A stretch of 6,907 nucleotides of DNA from NCBI GenBank assembly GCA_029938515.1, contig JAOZUU010000154.1:1-6907 (forward strand), in the 5' to 3' direction. Position numbers and translations under genes: made by a program. Origin of the DNA: Desulfobacterales bacterium (lineage in GTDB: Bacteria > Desulfobacterota > Desulfobacteria > Desulfobacterales > QNYZ01). This document shows, in pieces, positions 1-6,204 of the stretch (its first letter is position 1; the number at the start of each line of letters is the position of its first letter). Below the pieces are notes generated by a model. That model searched no databases. It was not told the DNA's origin and saw only the letters and a program-made list of their open reading frames with translations.

Positions 1-248
1 TCTAATGCGCCGCGCCCATAGGCATTGTCGTAGTCGTCCGCGGAACGGGATGCTAAAAATTCCCGAATGAGCATTTGGGTCGTGCGCCGGGTTTTATCCC
101 GTCGGATGTCGATAGGGTCTTTGGGCGCCTGGAAGGGATCCCATTTGGCATATCCCTTTTTCAGAATACGCTTTTGATAGCGGGGGGACATAGTATCGAA
201 AACCGCTTTTTTTCGCTGTTCGGCCTCTTCGGGAGTGAAATCATCCAT
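1..248 (-). CDS. Unrecognised protein, N-terminal 82 residues (runs off left edge)
   Basis: An open frame on the minus strand starts at an ATG (246-248) and stays open to the window edge, giving 82 residues without a stop. It begins MDDFTPEEAEQRKKAVFDTM and continues as a charged, lysine- and arginine-rich stretch with a KKGYAKWDPFQAPKDP segment around residues 30-45. No signal peptide, membrane segment or catalytic motif is visible, so it is probably a soluble cytoplasmic protein. Its start overlaps the stop of the YkgJ-family gene by 8 bp (ATGGATGA). A purine-rich G7 run followed by GCGAG lies just upstream and could act as ribosome binding site, so translation is probably coupled to that gene. 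I do not recognise the family. The coupling suggests it works with, or is made in step with, the cysteine-cluster protein. Existence is fairly sure; function is unknown. Confidence 0.7.
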   Translation of the reverse strand, partial: MDDFTPEEAEQRKKAVFDTMSPRYQKRILKKGYAKWDPFQAPKDPIDIRRDKTRRTTQMLIREFLASRSADDYDNAYGRGAL

Positions 249-942
249 CTCGCCCCCCCTTTTTTTGATGTCGGGCCGGTTCCGGTTCTTCTTCCGGACC
301 GACACCCAGATAAGTTTCATCATACTCGGTTAAAAGGGCCATTGAAAGCGGAACCAGTATCTCGCCCATCCGATGATGCCGGGATTGAATCTCTCGCACC
401 AGGCGGGTGGACAGGCCGTATAATGCATGGGTGAGCTTGTCCATGCTGACGGTTGGATAGGAGATCCCCGGTTCAAAGCCGGAAATGCCACACGTGCGCC
501 CCTTGCCACCGATGGCCAGTGGGATGCCGTATAGTCTGCAGGTGATGGGACGGGAATCGTATAAGTCACACATGTTTTCGTCATTTAACAATGGGCAGCG
601 GACACGGACACGGCCCATGCGATCGATGATTTCTTCCTCGTTCTTGCCCTGAGCGGCTTCCCTGGCGGCGTCACGCTTTATTTTGTACAAACGGCGATCG
701 GTGTGGTTGGCTTTTTCGATAATCGAAGCGCGCTGATCATCGCTGAGTTGCCGATGAAATTGGTGATTGATATAGAGCGCTTCGATAAATGTCAGGTCAA
801 ACAATGCGTAGCAGCAATCATCGCAATGGGGCTGACATTTGACTTCCTGCGGATATGATCGACTTACCTTTTCAAAGACCGTATCGGTGGTGGCGCGCAG
901 CGCTTCATATTCTCCAAAATACGGTGTAAAATCTATGTCCAT
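241..942 (-). CDS. YkgJ-family cysteine-cluster protein (putative Zn/Fe-binding)
   Basis: This 233-residue protein has eight cysteines in the pattern typical of the YkgJ/CxxCxxCC family. Cys36, Cys40, Cys43 and Cys44 form an N-terminal C-x3-C-x2-CC cluster. Cys116, Cys125 and Cys135 lie in a RCPLL...C-LYDSRPITCRLYG block, and Cys151 follows. The block CPLL..MCxLYxxRPxxCRxYG is the family hallmark. The family is thought to bind metal, zinc or an Fe-S cluster, but its biochemical role is poorly defined. No signal peptide or membrane helix is seen. The start is well supported: AAGGAGA (951-957) lies 8 nt upstream of the ATG. The C-terminus is acidic then basic and contains an A7G7 tract just before the stop, which overlaps the next gene. 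The promoter is unclear. The spacer from mnmE is 121 bp and holds two parS sites, so the gene may be read through from mnmE or have its own promoter. Confidence 0.88.
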   Translation of the reverse strand: MDIDFTPYFGEYEALRATTDTVFEKVSRSYPQEVKCQPHCDDCCYALFDLTFIEALYINHQFHRQLSDDQRASIIEKANHTDRRLYKIKRDAAREAAQGKNEEEIIDRMGRVRVRCPLLNDENMCDLYDSRPITCRLYGIPLAIGGKGRTCGISGFEPGISYPTVSMDKLTHALYGLSTRLVREIQSRHHRMGEILVPLSMALLTEYDETYLGVGPEEEPEPARHQKKGGRDG

Positions 943-974
943 ATTGGATATCTCCTTTTTGAGAGATCTTTGAG

Positions 975-990
975 TGTTTCACGTGAAACA
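975..990. other. parS: parS site 1 (ParB-binding centromere-like palindrome)
   Basis: The sequence TGTTTCACGTGAAACA is a perfect 16-bp palindrome and extends to 20 bp (973-992) with AGT/ACT flanks. It matches the widely conserved bacterial parS consensus, in which a GTTTCACGTGAAAC core is bound by the helix-turn-helix of ParB. It lies between the ykgJ start and mnmE, 33 bp upstream of ykgJ codon 1. ParB loaded here would spread along flanking DNA and recruit SMC for origin segregation. The parAB genes are not in the window. Its identity rests on the exact motif plus its origin-like gene neighbourhood. Confidence 0.88.
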
Positions 991-1018
991 CTGATGGTCG
1001 GCGATATATCTGCGCCAC

Positions 1019-1034
1019 TGTTTCACGTGAAACA
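1019..1034. other. parS: parS site 2 (ParB-binding centromere-like palindrome)
   Basis: This is a second exact copy of TGTTTCACGTGAAACA, 29 bp past the mnmE stop and 28 bp from site 1, with centres 44 bp apart. Unlike site 1, its palindrome does not extend beyond 16 bp, because the next base pair is C/C. Two identical 16-mers in a 121-bp spacer are very unlikely by chance. Tandem parS copies near the origin are common in bacteria. No T-run follows either palindrome on either strand, so they are not hairpin terminators. Confidence 0.88.
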
Positions 1035-1063
1035 CCTTATCATGACCCATGGTTAATGTCGAT

Positions 1064-2461
1064 CTACTTTCCAATACAGAATCTCCTGAAAACCTGATCG
1101 ATTATGGAGTCTTGAATTGTTTCGCCAGTAATTTCACCCAGGGCGTCAATTGCTTCGCGCGCATCGATTGCGGTCATCTCCAGGGGAATATGTTGCTCCA
1201 GGCCGTCGATGAGGCGCCGTGTGGCGCTTTTCGCTTTATCAATGGCCAGTTTTTGCCTGATAGTGGGAACCAGCGGGTTTTCAGCAACGATGCCATTTTC
1301 CGATAGCAGCACGGATCGCCCGATCGATTGCTCCAGACCCTCAATACCGGTTTGTTTCAGAGCAGAAACCTCAATAACAGGCCTTCCTTTCCATTCGTGG
1401 GGAAGCGGGGAATCCTCCCTGGCTCTCAAAAGGTCCATCTTGTTTTTTATAATCAAGGCATTCTTATCTTTGATATGGTTGAAAATTCGGTGGTCATTTT
1501 CATCCGGGATCGTCGAGGCATCGATCATGAATAGAATTAAGTCCGCACTTTCGATGCAATCCCAGGTCTTTTGAATACCGATCTTTTCAATCGAGTCGCC
1601 GTCATCTCTTAGGCCGGCCGTATCCACAATCACTATGGGAATGCCCTTAATCGTCACGGATTCTTCAATAAGATCCCGTGTTGTTCCCGGAATTTCAGTG
1701 ACAATGGCCCGATCCTTTTTTATCAACCAGTTCAATAAGCTTGATTTTCCCACATTGGGTTTTCCGACCACAGCCATTTTAATGCCGTCCCGGAACAGAT
1801 GGGCGCGCTGGTATTGGTTGACCAAATCTTTCAGCGGTGTAATGGCCGTTTCCCTAAGTCTTTGCGGTAAGGCATCATCAATAATTTGATCATCCGGATC
1901 TTCGATAAAGTCAATGGCCGTTTCAATCCGAACCAGGGAATCGGTTAATGTTTGACGAATAGTCTGAACCTGTTGGTGCATGGCCCCGCTTATCTGGGCC
2001 ATGGCCATTTGCAGGGCCTGGTGTGATTTTGATTCGATCGTATCGATAACTCCTTCGGCCTGGCTCAAATTGATACGCCCGTTTAAATAAGCCCTTTTGG
2101 TGAATTCGCCCGGTTCGGCCAATCTCGCACCGATTTTTAGAACAAGGGATAAAATCCGGCTGAGAACGGCAATACCCGAGTGCGCCTGAATTTCGACGAT
2201 ATCTTCACAAGTATACGAGTGGGGGGCCGGCATGAAGGCAAGTAGAACTTCATCCACTATGTCATTTGATGTCGGATCTACAATCCATCCGTGACACAGA
2301 TGGTGAGGTTTGAGATGATACGTGGTGTCAAATAATCTTGTTTTTTCAGGCTTGAACAGGGTATCAGCAACAGCACGGGCATGCGGACCGGATACTTTAA
2401 CAATGCCGACTCCTCCGAAACCGAGTGGTGTGGCGATAGCGGCAATGGTTGAACGATCCAT
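1064..2461 (-). CDS. mnmE: tRNA uridine-5-carboxymethylaminomethyl modification GTPase MnmE (TrmE)
   Basis: This 465-residue protein is of normal family length. MnmE acts with MnmG to install (carboxymethyl)aminomethyl groups at U34 of certain tRNAs in a GTP- and tetrahydrofolate-dependent reaction. The N-terminal formyl-THF-binding domain spans roughly residues 1-120 and ends with the conserved EPGEFTKRAYLNGRINL block (116-132). A helical region follows. The inserted Ras-like G domain shows G1 GKPNVGKSS (233-241), G2 GTTRD (259-263), G3 DTAGLR (280-285), G4 NKMD (340-343) and G5 SAL (366-368). The protein ends in FCIGK (461-465), the family's conserved C-terminal cysteine motif. Near the start it reads ATPLGFGG where ATPPGRGG is more usual. 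The ATG lies 16 bp after the jag stop without a clear Shine-Dalgarno, so it is probably coupled to jag. mnmG is not in the window. Confidence 0.97.
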   Translation of the reverse strand: MDRSTIAAIATPLGFGGVGIVKVSGPHARAVADTLFKPEKTRLFDTTYHLKPHHLCHGWIVDPTSNDIVDEVLLAFMPAPHSYTCEDIVEIQAHSGIAVLSRILSLVLKIGARLAEPGEFTKRAYLNGRINLSQAEGVIDTIESKSHQALQMAMAQISGAMHQQVQTIRQTLTDSLVRIETAIDFIEDPDDQIIDDALPQRLRETAITPLKDLVNQYQRAHLFRDGIKMAVVGKPNVGKSSLLNWLIKKDRAIVTEIPGTTRDLIEESVTIKGIPIVIVDTAGLRDDGDSIEKIGIQKTWDCIESADLILFMIDASTIPDENDHRIFNHIKDKNALIIKNKMDLLRAREDSPLPHEWKGRPVIEVSALKQTGIEGLEQSIGRSVLLSENGIVAENPLVPTIRQKLAIDKAKSATRRLIDGLEQHIPLEMTAIDAREAIDALGEITGETIQDSIIDQVFRRFCIGK

Positions 2462-2477
2462 TTTTAAACCATGGGAA

Positions 2478-3281
2478 TTATTGATTCCGGTTTGTCCGAT
2501 TGTGACGCTTCTTGGGATAGATCGTCAGCTTACGGATGATCCCCTGCCCTGTACTTTGGGTCCTAACCCGCGGGTCTGATTTTAAGGTCATATGGATCAC
2601 CCGCCGGTCCTGCGGGCTCATGGGTCCGATGGTGACCGGTCTTCCCTTATGGTCGGCCTTGTCCGCCATTCGTTTGGCCTGGTCAACCAGATTCTCCCGT
2701 CGTTTAGCCTGATATCCGGCTACATCCACCTCGACCCGAACCCGTTGATTTTTTTTTCGGTTTACCGCTCTTTCGGTCAGAAATTGTAATGCTTCAAGGG
2801 TCTGACCGTGCTTACCGATCAAAATAGCGGAATTTCCGCCGGTGATGTCATAGGATATCTTTTTGTTGTTTTCAGTCCGGTCAATGGTCGTATCGGACGT
2901 GATGGCGTCCACGATATGTTGTAGAAACGACTGGCCATATTCAGCCGCTTCGGTCAGGGAAATCTGTTCGGAAGCCCCTGAACCGGAATCACTATCTTCT
3001 TTGGTGGCCGGATCCGAATTGTCTTTCATTTCAGTCGTAGAAAGATCCGCCTCCGTTTTTTCCGGCGGGGAAATATCCTCCGGTTTTTCATCCTGTTTGG
3101 TAATCGGCACGTTGACCTGAATTTTTGCTTTTCGAGAACCGACCAGCCCGAAGATTCCTGATGAACCATGAGAAATAATTTTATAATCCAATTTGGCCGC
3201 ATCGATTTTTAATTCGCGACAGGCTTTTGCAACCGCTTTTTTTACGTTTTTCTCTTGAAATTCCTGTTGTGGCACAATCAT
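2478..3281 (-). CDS. jag: Jag/KhpB RNA-binding protein (Jag_N, KH and R3H domains)
   Basis: This 267-residue protein has the domain order of Jag (KhpB/SpoIIIJ-associated). A Jag_N domain spans about residues 1-57. A low-complexity acidic, Ser/Thr/Glu-rich linker follows (about 60-110). A KH domain has its GxxG loop as GKHG (156-159), and a C-terminal R3H domain carries RRVIH (226-230). The tail is basic. Family members bind RNA, influence cell division and envelope functions in Gram-positive species, and are almost always encoded next to yidC, as here (29-bp gap). The annotated ATG (3279-3281) sits only about 1-2 nt after an AGGGAG ribosome binding site. A GTG two codons later (3273-3275) has a better 7-nt spacing and may be the true start. 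The protein differs only by two residues. Confidence 0.93.
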   Translation of the reverse strand: MIVPQQEFQEKNVKKAVAKACRELKIDAAKLDYKIISHGSSGIFGLVGSRKAKIQVNVPITKQDEKPEDISPPEKTEADLSTTEMKDNSDPATKEDSDSGSGASEQISLTEAAEYGQSFLQHIVDAITSDTTIDRTENNKKISYDITGGNSAILIGKHGQTLEALQFLTERAVNRKKNQRVRVEVDVAGYQAKRRENLVDQAKRMADKADHKGRPVTIGPMSPQDRRVIHMTLKSDPRVRTQSTGQGIIRKLTIYPKKRHNRTNRNQ

Positions 3282-3310
3282 TCTCCCTGGGTTGGATTCC
3301 TTAAGCGTGA

Positions 3311-4990
3311 CTATTTCTTCTTTCCATGGGTGAGGTGTTGTTGGGCAATGGAAAAAACATTATTTACTAGCCAGTATAATACGAGGCCGGAAGGGAAATT
3401 AATAAAAATAAAGGTAAAAAAGATCGGCATCATCATCATCAATTTAGCCTGGGTTGGATCTCCCATAGCCGGTTGAAGCTTTTGTTGTAGAAACATGGTG
3501 GCGCCCATGACGAGTGTTAGGACCGGAATTCCGTATGGTGGCTGCATAAAAGGAATTGAGAAGCCGAAATCGAACAATCGGTCCGGGGCGGAGAGGTCAT
3601 TGATCCATCCGAAAAAAGGGGCATGCCGAAGTTCAATGGCCCCGTAAAGCATGCGATACAAGGCAAGAAAGACGGGAATTTGAACAACCATCGGCAGGCA
3701 CCCCCCCATGGGATTGACCTTGTAGGCCTTATATAGCGCCATTACCTCCGCATTCATTTTTTTCTTGTCATGCTTATTTTTTTCCCTGATTTCCGTCATG
3801 AGAGGCTGGATTTTTTTCATTTCCGCCATGGATTTATAACTTTTTTGACCCAGCGGCCAGAGAATAAGCTTGGTCAGAAGCGTCAGGAGGATGATGGCAA
3901 TACCGTAATTGGCAAGGATGTGGTCATAGATAAAGTTCATTACCCACAGGCAGGGCTTGGCTAAAATATCAAACCAGCCGAAGTAAATGGCTTTGTGAAG
4001 ATTGTTGTCAAATTGCCTGAGCAGTTTCAGGCTTTTGGGGCCGAAGAAGAGCTGGTACTCAAATTTCTGCTGGGCAGCGGGATTGATTGTCGTCGATGGC
4101 GCCACGAGTTGGTTATGAATGAGTCCGGAATCCTCTTCGGATAGCCGCATCGTATAGTTTTCCTGGATTTGCGGTACGATTGCAGTGATGAAATACCGGT
4201 CCTGGACGGCTATCCATCCGATGTTTCCGAGAAATTCGTTATGTTCGGCGATTTTCTTTTTTTTAATCTGTTCGAGTTTCCCGTTGATATAGCCACTGGG
4301 CCCTGTAAAGCCGTACCCCTTGTCTTCGGCGTCGTCGTATTTGACCAGAGATAAAGCGGGCTGCTCCGCGACCGGATGAGTGCCCTCGTTTTTAAGGATG
4401 ACATCAAAATCAATCAAATAGGTATCGGGAGAGAATGAATAGGTTTTTTCAATGATGATGCCATCGGGTGATTTCCGGGAGAATGTTATTGTTTGGTCTT
4501 TTTCCGTTACCGTGATTTTATCGGGTATAGCGTTGGTTGTATAAATTGCTGCTTCTTTTCCGGCTTCACTTTTCCCTGCAAGATTCAACCGTATGGTTCC
4601 CAGGGGATTTTTTTCTGATATTAACTGCTTTTTCGGTGCATCAGCTTCTACGGATTCCCGGTAGTCCTTTAATGTAAAGCTGGTGATATTCCCCCCCTGT
4701 TCGGACAGCTTGGCAATGTAAAGGGGTGTTTCAACCGTAATTGTTCTGGCGGCTTCCGTAATCCCCTGTTGCAGTTGTTTATCTTGGTCGACGGGGGTAC
4801 TTTTAGCCGGTTCCGATGTGGGAACCGCTAGCGCGGATTGAGGCGGGGCGGGCGCCTTTACTTCTTCCTGTTCAACCGGCTGCTGCTGTTTCTGTTGTTG
4901 AATCGCCTCTCGATCAACGAAAAAAAAGTCCCATGCCACAAAAATAACTAACGAAAGAACGATGGCCAAAAATACACGACCCTGTTCCAT
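3311..4990 (-). CDS. yidC: Membrane protein insertase YidC
   Basis: This 559-residue protein is the Gram-negative long form of YidC/Oxa1. It inserts and folds inner-membrane proteins, alone or with SecYEG. TM1 is at about residues 5-24, followed by a Gln- and Pro-rich linker (28-70). A large periplasmic P1 beta domain runs to about residue 320. The conserved insertase core follows, with TM2 at about 360-380, a charged cytoplasmic hairpin (385-425), TM3 about 427-448 (GGCLPMVVQIPVFLALY), TM4 about 490-510 and TM5 about 520-545. The tail ends in KKK. By alignment to the E. coli motif, the groove arginine position (Arg366) is Lys374 here, keeping the positive charge. AGGAG (4997-5001) sits 6 nt before the ATG, so the start is firm. 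The gene is separated from yidD by 275 bp, unusually far. Confidence 0.97.
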   Translation of the reverse strand: MEQGRVFLAIVLSLVIFVAWDFFFVDREAIQQQKQQQPVEQEEVKAPAPPQSALAVPTSEPAKSTPVDQDKQLQQGITEAARTITVETPLYIAKLSEQGGNITSFTLKDYRESVEADAPKKQLISEKNPLGTIRLNLAGKSEAGKEAAIYTTNAIPDKITVTEKDQTITFSRKSPDGIIIEKTYSFSPDTYLIDFDVILKNEGTHPVAEQPALSLVKYDDAEDKGYGFTGPSGYINGKLEQIKKKKIAEHNEFLGNIGWIAVQDRYFITAIVPQIQENYTMRLSEEDSGLIHNQLVAPSTTINPAAQQKFEYQLFFGPKSLKLLRQFDNNLHKAIYFGWFDILAKPCLWVMNFIYDHILANYGIAIILLTLLTKLILWPLGQKSYKSMAEMKKIQPLMTEIREKNKHDKKKMNAEVMALYKAYKVNPMGGCLPMVVQIPVFLALYRMLYGAIELRHAPFFGWINDLSAPDRLFDFGFSIPFMQPPYGIPVLTLVMGATMFLQQKLQPAMGDPTQAKLMMMMPIFFTFIFINFPSGLVLYWLVNNVFSIAQQHLTHGKKK

Positions 4991-5110
4991 AATGAACTCC
5001 TGATGGTTATAACCGGATAATGAGCGTCCAATAGATCAATGCGACCAAAGGTCTCCGGCCAATAGAATATAGTGTTTTAATCGTCTTCCAGATACAGTTT
5101 TTGGACTATG

Positions 5111-5200
5111 TTATCGGTCGTCCCCTTCGACGACGTACGGGGTGTACGCCTTGCTCGGGGGGGCCTCCTCCAGTCCCGCTATCGACGGAACCAAAAACAT
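5111..5200 (-). CDS. Possible 29-residue small ORF (doubtful)
   Basis: An ATG (5198-5200) opens 29 codons ending at TAA (5111-5113). The predicted peptide starts MFLVPSIAGLEEAPPSKAY and ends in an acidic EGDDR. Third codon positions are strongly G or C (22 of 28 sense codons after the start), which would fit a coding sequence, but the whole block is GC-rich, so this is weak evidence. No good ribosome binding site is seen; the nearest is AGG about 11 nt upstream. The peptide matches no family I recognise. The rival explanation is a structured or repeated non-coding element that happens to be open in this frame. Confidence 0.2.
   Translation of the reverse strand: MFLVPSIAGLEEAPPSKAYTPYVVEGDDR
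5117..5147. repeat. Two adjacent small inverted repeats (stacked hairpins)
   Basis: GTCGTC (5117-5122) pairs with GACGAC (5129-5134) across a 6-base loop. Directly beside it, GTAC (5135-5138) pairs with GTAC (5144-5147) across a 5-base loop. Back-to-back hairpins of this kind are seen in REP-like intergenic elements and in structured leaders. No U-run follows on either strand, so they are not rho-independent terminators. The stems are short and could arise by chance in GC-rich DNA. Confidence 0.4.
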
Positions 5201-5241
5201 TATCTGATAGCCTAAAGTTTTTTTGAATTCCCGCTCGAGGA

Positions 5242-5256
5242 ATTATAGCGATTATA
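5242..5256 (-). promoter_or_regulatory. Possible -10 elements for a yidC promoter
   Basis: Two perfect TATAAT hexamers on the minus strand (5251-5256 and 5242-5247) lie 9 bp apart just after the yidD stop. Either could be the -10 box of an internal promoter transcribing the gap and yidC. No matching -35 hexamer at 16-18 bp was found, so this is a weak call resting on the exact -10 match and the unusually long gap downstream. Confidence 0.22.
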
Positions 5257-5265
5257 TTTTCACCG

Positions 5266-5490
5266 CTAGGGAACCGGGTCGACACCTCCCGGATGAAACG
5301 GATGGCATTTCAAAAGGCGCCCGAGTGCGAGGTGGGTGCCCTTGATTAAGCCATGTCGCGACAGGGCCTGATAAGCATATTCCGAACAGCTGGGATGAAA
5401 TCGGCAGGCAGTACCCAGCATTGGAGATATCATGTATTGGTAAAATCGTATTGCCGCCAGGAGCGGCATCAGAATCACATGCTTAACCAT
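5266..5490 (-). CDS. yidD: Membrane protein insertion efficiency factor YidD
   Basis: With the ATG at 5488-5490 the protein is 74 residues, typical of YidD. The frame could extend to a TTG at 5512-5514, but the chosen ATG has GGA 7 nt upstream and overlaps the rnpA stop by 8 bp, the usual arrangement for these two genes. Family motifs are clear: an N-terminal amphipathic segment ending [11 protein letters not shown], then [11 protein letters not shown] (Cys29, Cys35), then [14 protein letters not shown] (Cys62). YidD associates with the inner face of the membrane and helps YidC-dependent insertion. The rnpA-yidD-yidC order is the classical context. Confidence 0.95.
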   Translation of the reverse strand: MVKHVILMPLLAAIRFYQYMISPMLGTACRFHPSCSEYAYQALSRHGLIKGTHLALGRLLKCHPFHPGGVDPVP

Positions 5491-5866
5491 CAACATTTCC
5501 GGATATGTAATCAAACAATTTGGTGAGCGAATTGAAGGCCTGGTTCGAATTCAACCCGGCCGCCGACCTTTTAGCAATAATAACGAGATCCAGATAATTT
5601 TCCATGCGATGACAGTTGAGTCGAAAATATTCTCTCACAAATCGTTTTAACCGGTTACGTACAATTGCGTTGCCCACTTTTTTAGTAACCGTGATTCCCA
5701 GTCGCGATCTTTCAAGGTTGCTCGGTGCAAAGCGGATGATAAAATATCGGTCACGAACCTGTTTTCCGTTCTGCGACAGTCGAAGAAACTCCTTTCGCTT
5801 TAGAAGCCTGCCCGCCTTTTTTAATTCGTATCCGCTCAACCTGCTTCCATTCAATCGGAGACCCAA
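5483..5866 (-). CDS. rnpA: Ribonuclease P protein component
   Basis: The 127-residue protein is the basic protein subunit of RNase P, which assists the catalytic RNA in trimming 5' leaders of pre-tRNAs. The family signature RNRLKR followed by FVREYFR is present (70-82). The N-terminal [16 protein letters not shown] (20-35) and the central [18 protein letters not shown] are also typical. The start is uncertain. The longest reasonable start used here is a TTG (5864-5866) with no good ribosome binding site, and further TTG codons occur at residues 5 and 10. The frame is open back to the rpmH stop, but there is no ATG. A non-ATG start with a weak site would fit low-level synthesis coupled to rpmH, 55 bp upstream. 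The gene overlaps yidD at its 3' end. Confidence 0.95.
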   Translation of the reverse strand: MGLRLNGSRLSGYELKKAGRLLKRKEFLRLSQNGKQVRDRYFIIRFAPSNLERSRLGITVTKKVGNAIVRNRLKRFVREYFRLNCHRMENYLDLVIIAKRSAAGLNSNQAFNSLTKLFDYISGNVDG

Positions 5867-5921
5867 TTTAAAGGTCTCAGCCTGATGCCCGTCGATCGGC
5901 GCTCCCGACTTTTTTATGCCG

Positions 5922-6056
5922 CTATACAGCTAACCGCTTGCGTCCTTTCGCCCTGCGGCGGTTGATTATATTGCGGCCGTTTTTAGTCGACATGCGTTTT
6001 AGAAAGCCGTGTTTACGCGTCCTTTTTCGACGGCTTGGCTGATACGTCCTTTTCAT
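5922..6056 (-). CDS. rpmH: 50S ribosomal protein L34
   Basis: This 44-residue, very basic protein starts [20 protein letters not shown] and ends GRKRLAV, matching the near-invariant L34 family (MKRTYQPS...KRxRxHGFxxRM...GRxvLxxRRxKGRxxL). The length is normal. It is a late-assembled component of the large ribosomal subunit. An AAGG ribosome-binding sequence lies about 8 nt before the ATG. It is the first gene of the minus-strand cluster. In many bacteria dnaA lies immediately upstream, but here a divergent TetR-family gene takes that place. Confidence 0.98.
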   Translation of the reverse strand: MKRTYQPSRRKRTRKHGFLKRMSTKNGRNIINRRRAKGRKRLAV

Positions 6057-6133
6057 AGTGATGCCCTTTATACCTTATTTAAATTTCACCATTGAATCGA
6101 ATTCATCCAGATGACCATTGTCACAAACTGAAA

Positions 6134-6163
6134 ATAATAACCATACCATGTTATGGTTGTCAA
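6134..6163 (-). promoter_or_regulatory. Predicted sigma-70-type promoter of the rpmH operon
   Basis: On the minus strand a perfect -35 TTGACA (6163-6158) is followed after 18 bp by TATTAT (6139-6134), five of six bases of the -10 consensus. Transcription would begin near 6127, giving a leader of about 70 nt before rpmH. This is the best promoter-like match in the 285-bp intergenic region and is placed as expected for the cluster. Confidence 0.6.
6139..6158. promoter_or_regulatory. Inverted repeat inside rpmH promoter (possible operator)
   Basis: AACCATA (6139-6145) and TATGGTT (6152-6158) form a perfect 7-bp inverted repeat with a 6-bp spacer. It spans the interval between the -35 and -10 of the predicted rpmH promoter. 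A 20-bp dyad of this size fits a homodimeric repressor such as a TetR-family protein, and one is encoded divergently nearby. The link to that regulator is inference. Confidence 0.35.
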
Positions 6164-6204
6164 GATTCTATTTGGAATTGCCGCCGTTTTCAGATAATAA
6201 TATC

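Larger units (their letters stand above)
4991..5265 (-). other. 275-bp yidD-yidC spacer with GC-rich core; no established gene
   Basis: The other core genes here are separated by at most 55 bp or overlap, so this gap stands out. Positions 5111-5190 are about 65% GC by count, against about 32% for 5201-5260 and about 40% for 4991-5110. The core contains small stem-loops, a G7 run and a 29-codon open frame (separate entries). The rest, including the AT-rich part next to yidD and the 5' leader of yidC, shows no further recognisable element. It could be an intergenic repeat, a leader regulating yidC, or a small gene; I cannot tell which. Confidence 0.5.

Noticed and set aside
75..434. Plus-strand open frame of 119 codons
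   Set aside because: It is antisense to the YkgJ-family gene and its coupled partner, which have family motifs and ribosome binding sites. It has no recognisable domain.
973..1034. parS palindromes as rho-independent terminators of mnmE
   Set aside because: No T-run follows on either strand, and the two copies match the ParB-site consensus exactly.
1049..1306. Plus-strand open frame beginning in the parS spacer
   Set aside because: It runs antisense through the conserved 3' end of mnmE and resembles no known protein.
5226..5244. AATTCC/GGAATT hairpin beside a run of seven T as a terminator
   Set aside because: In the minus-strand transcript the hairpin is followed by A residues, and on the plus strand the T-run precedes the hairpin, so neither direction fits a terminator.
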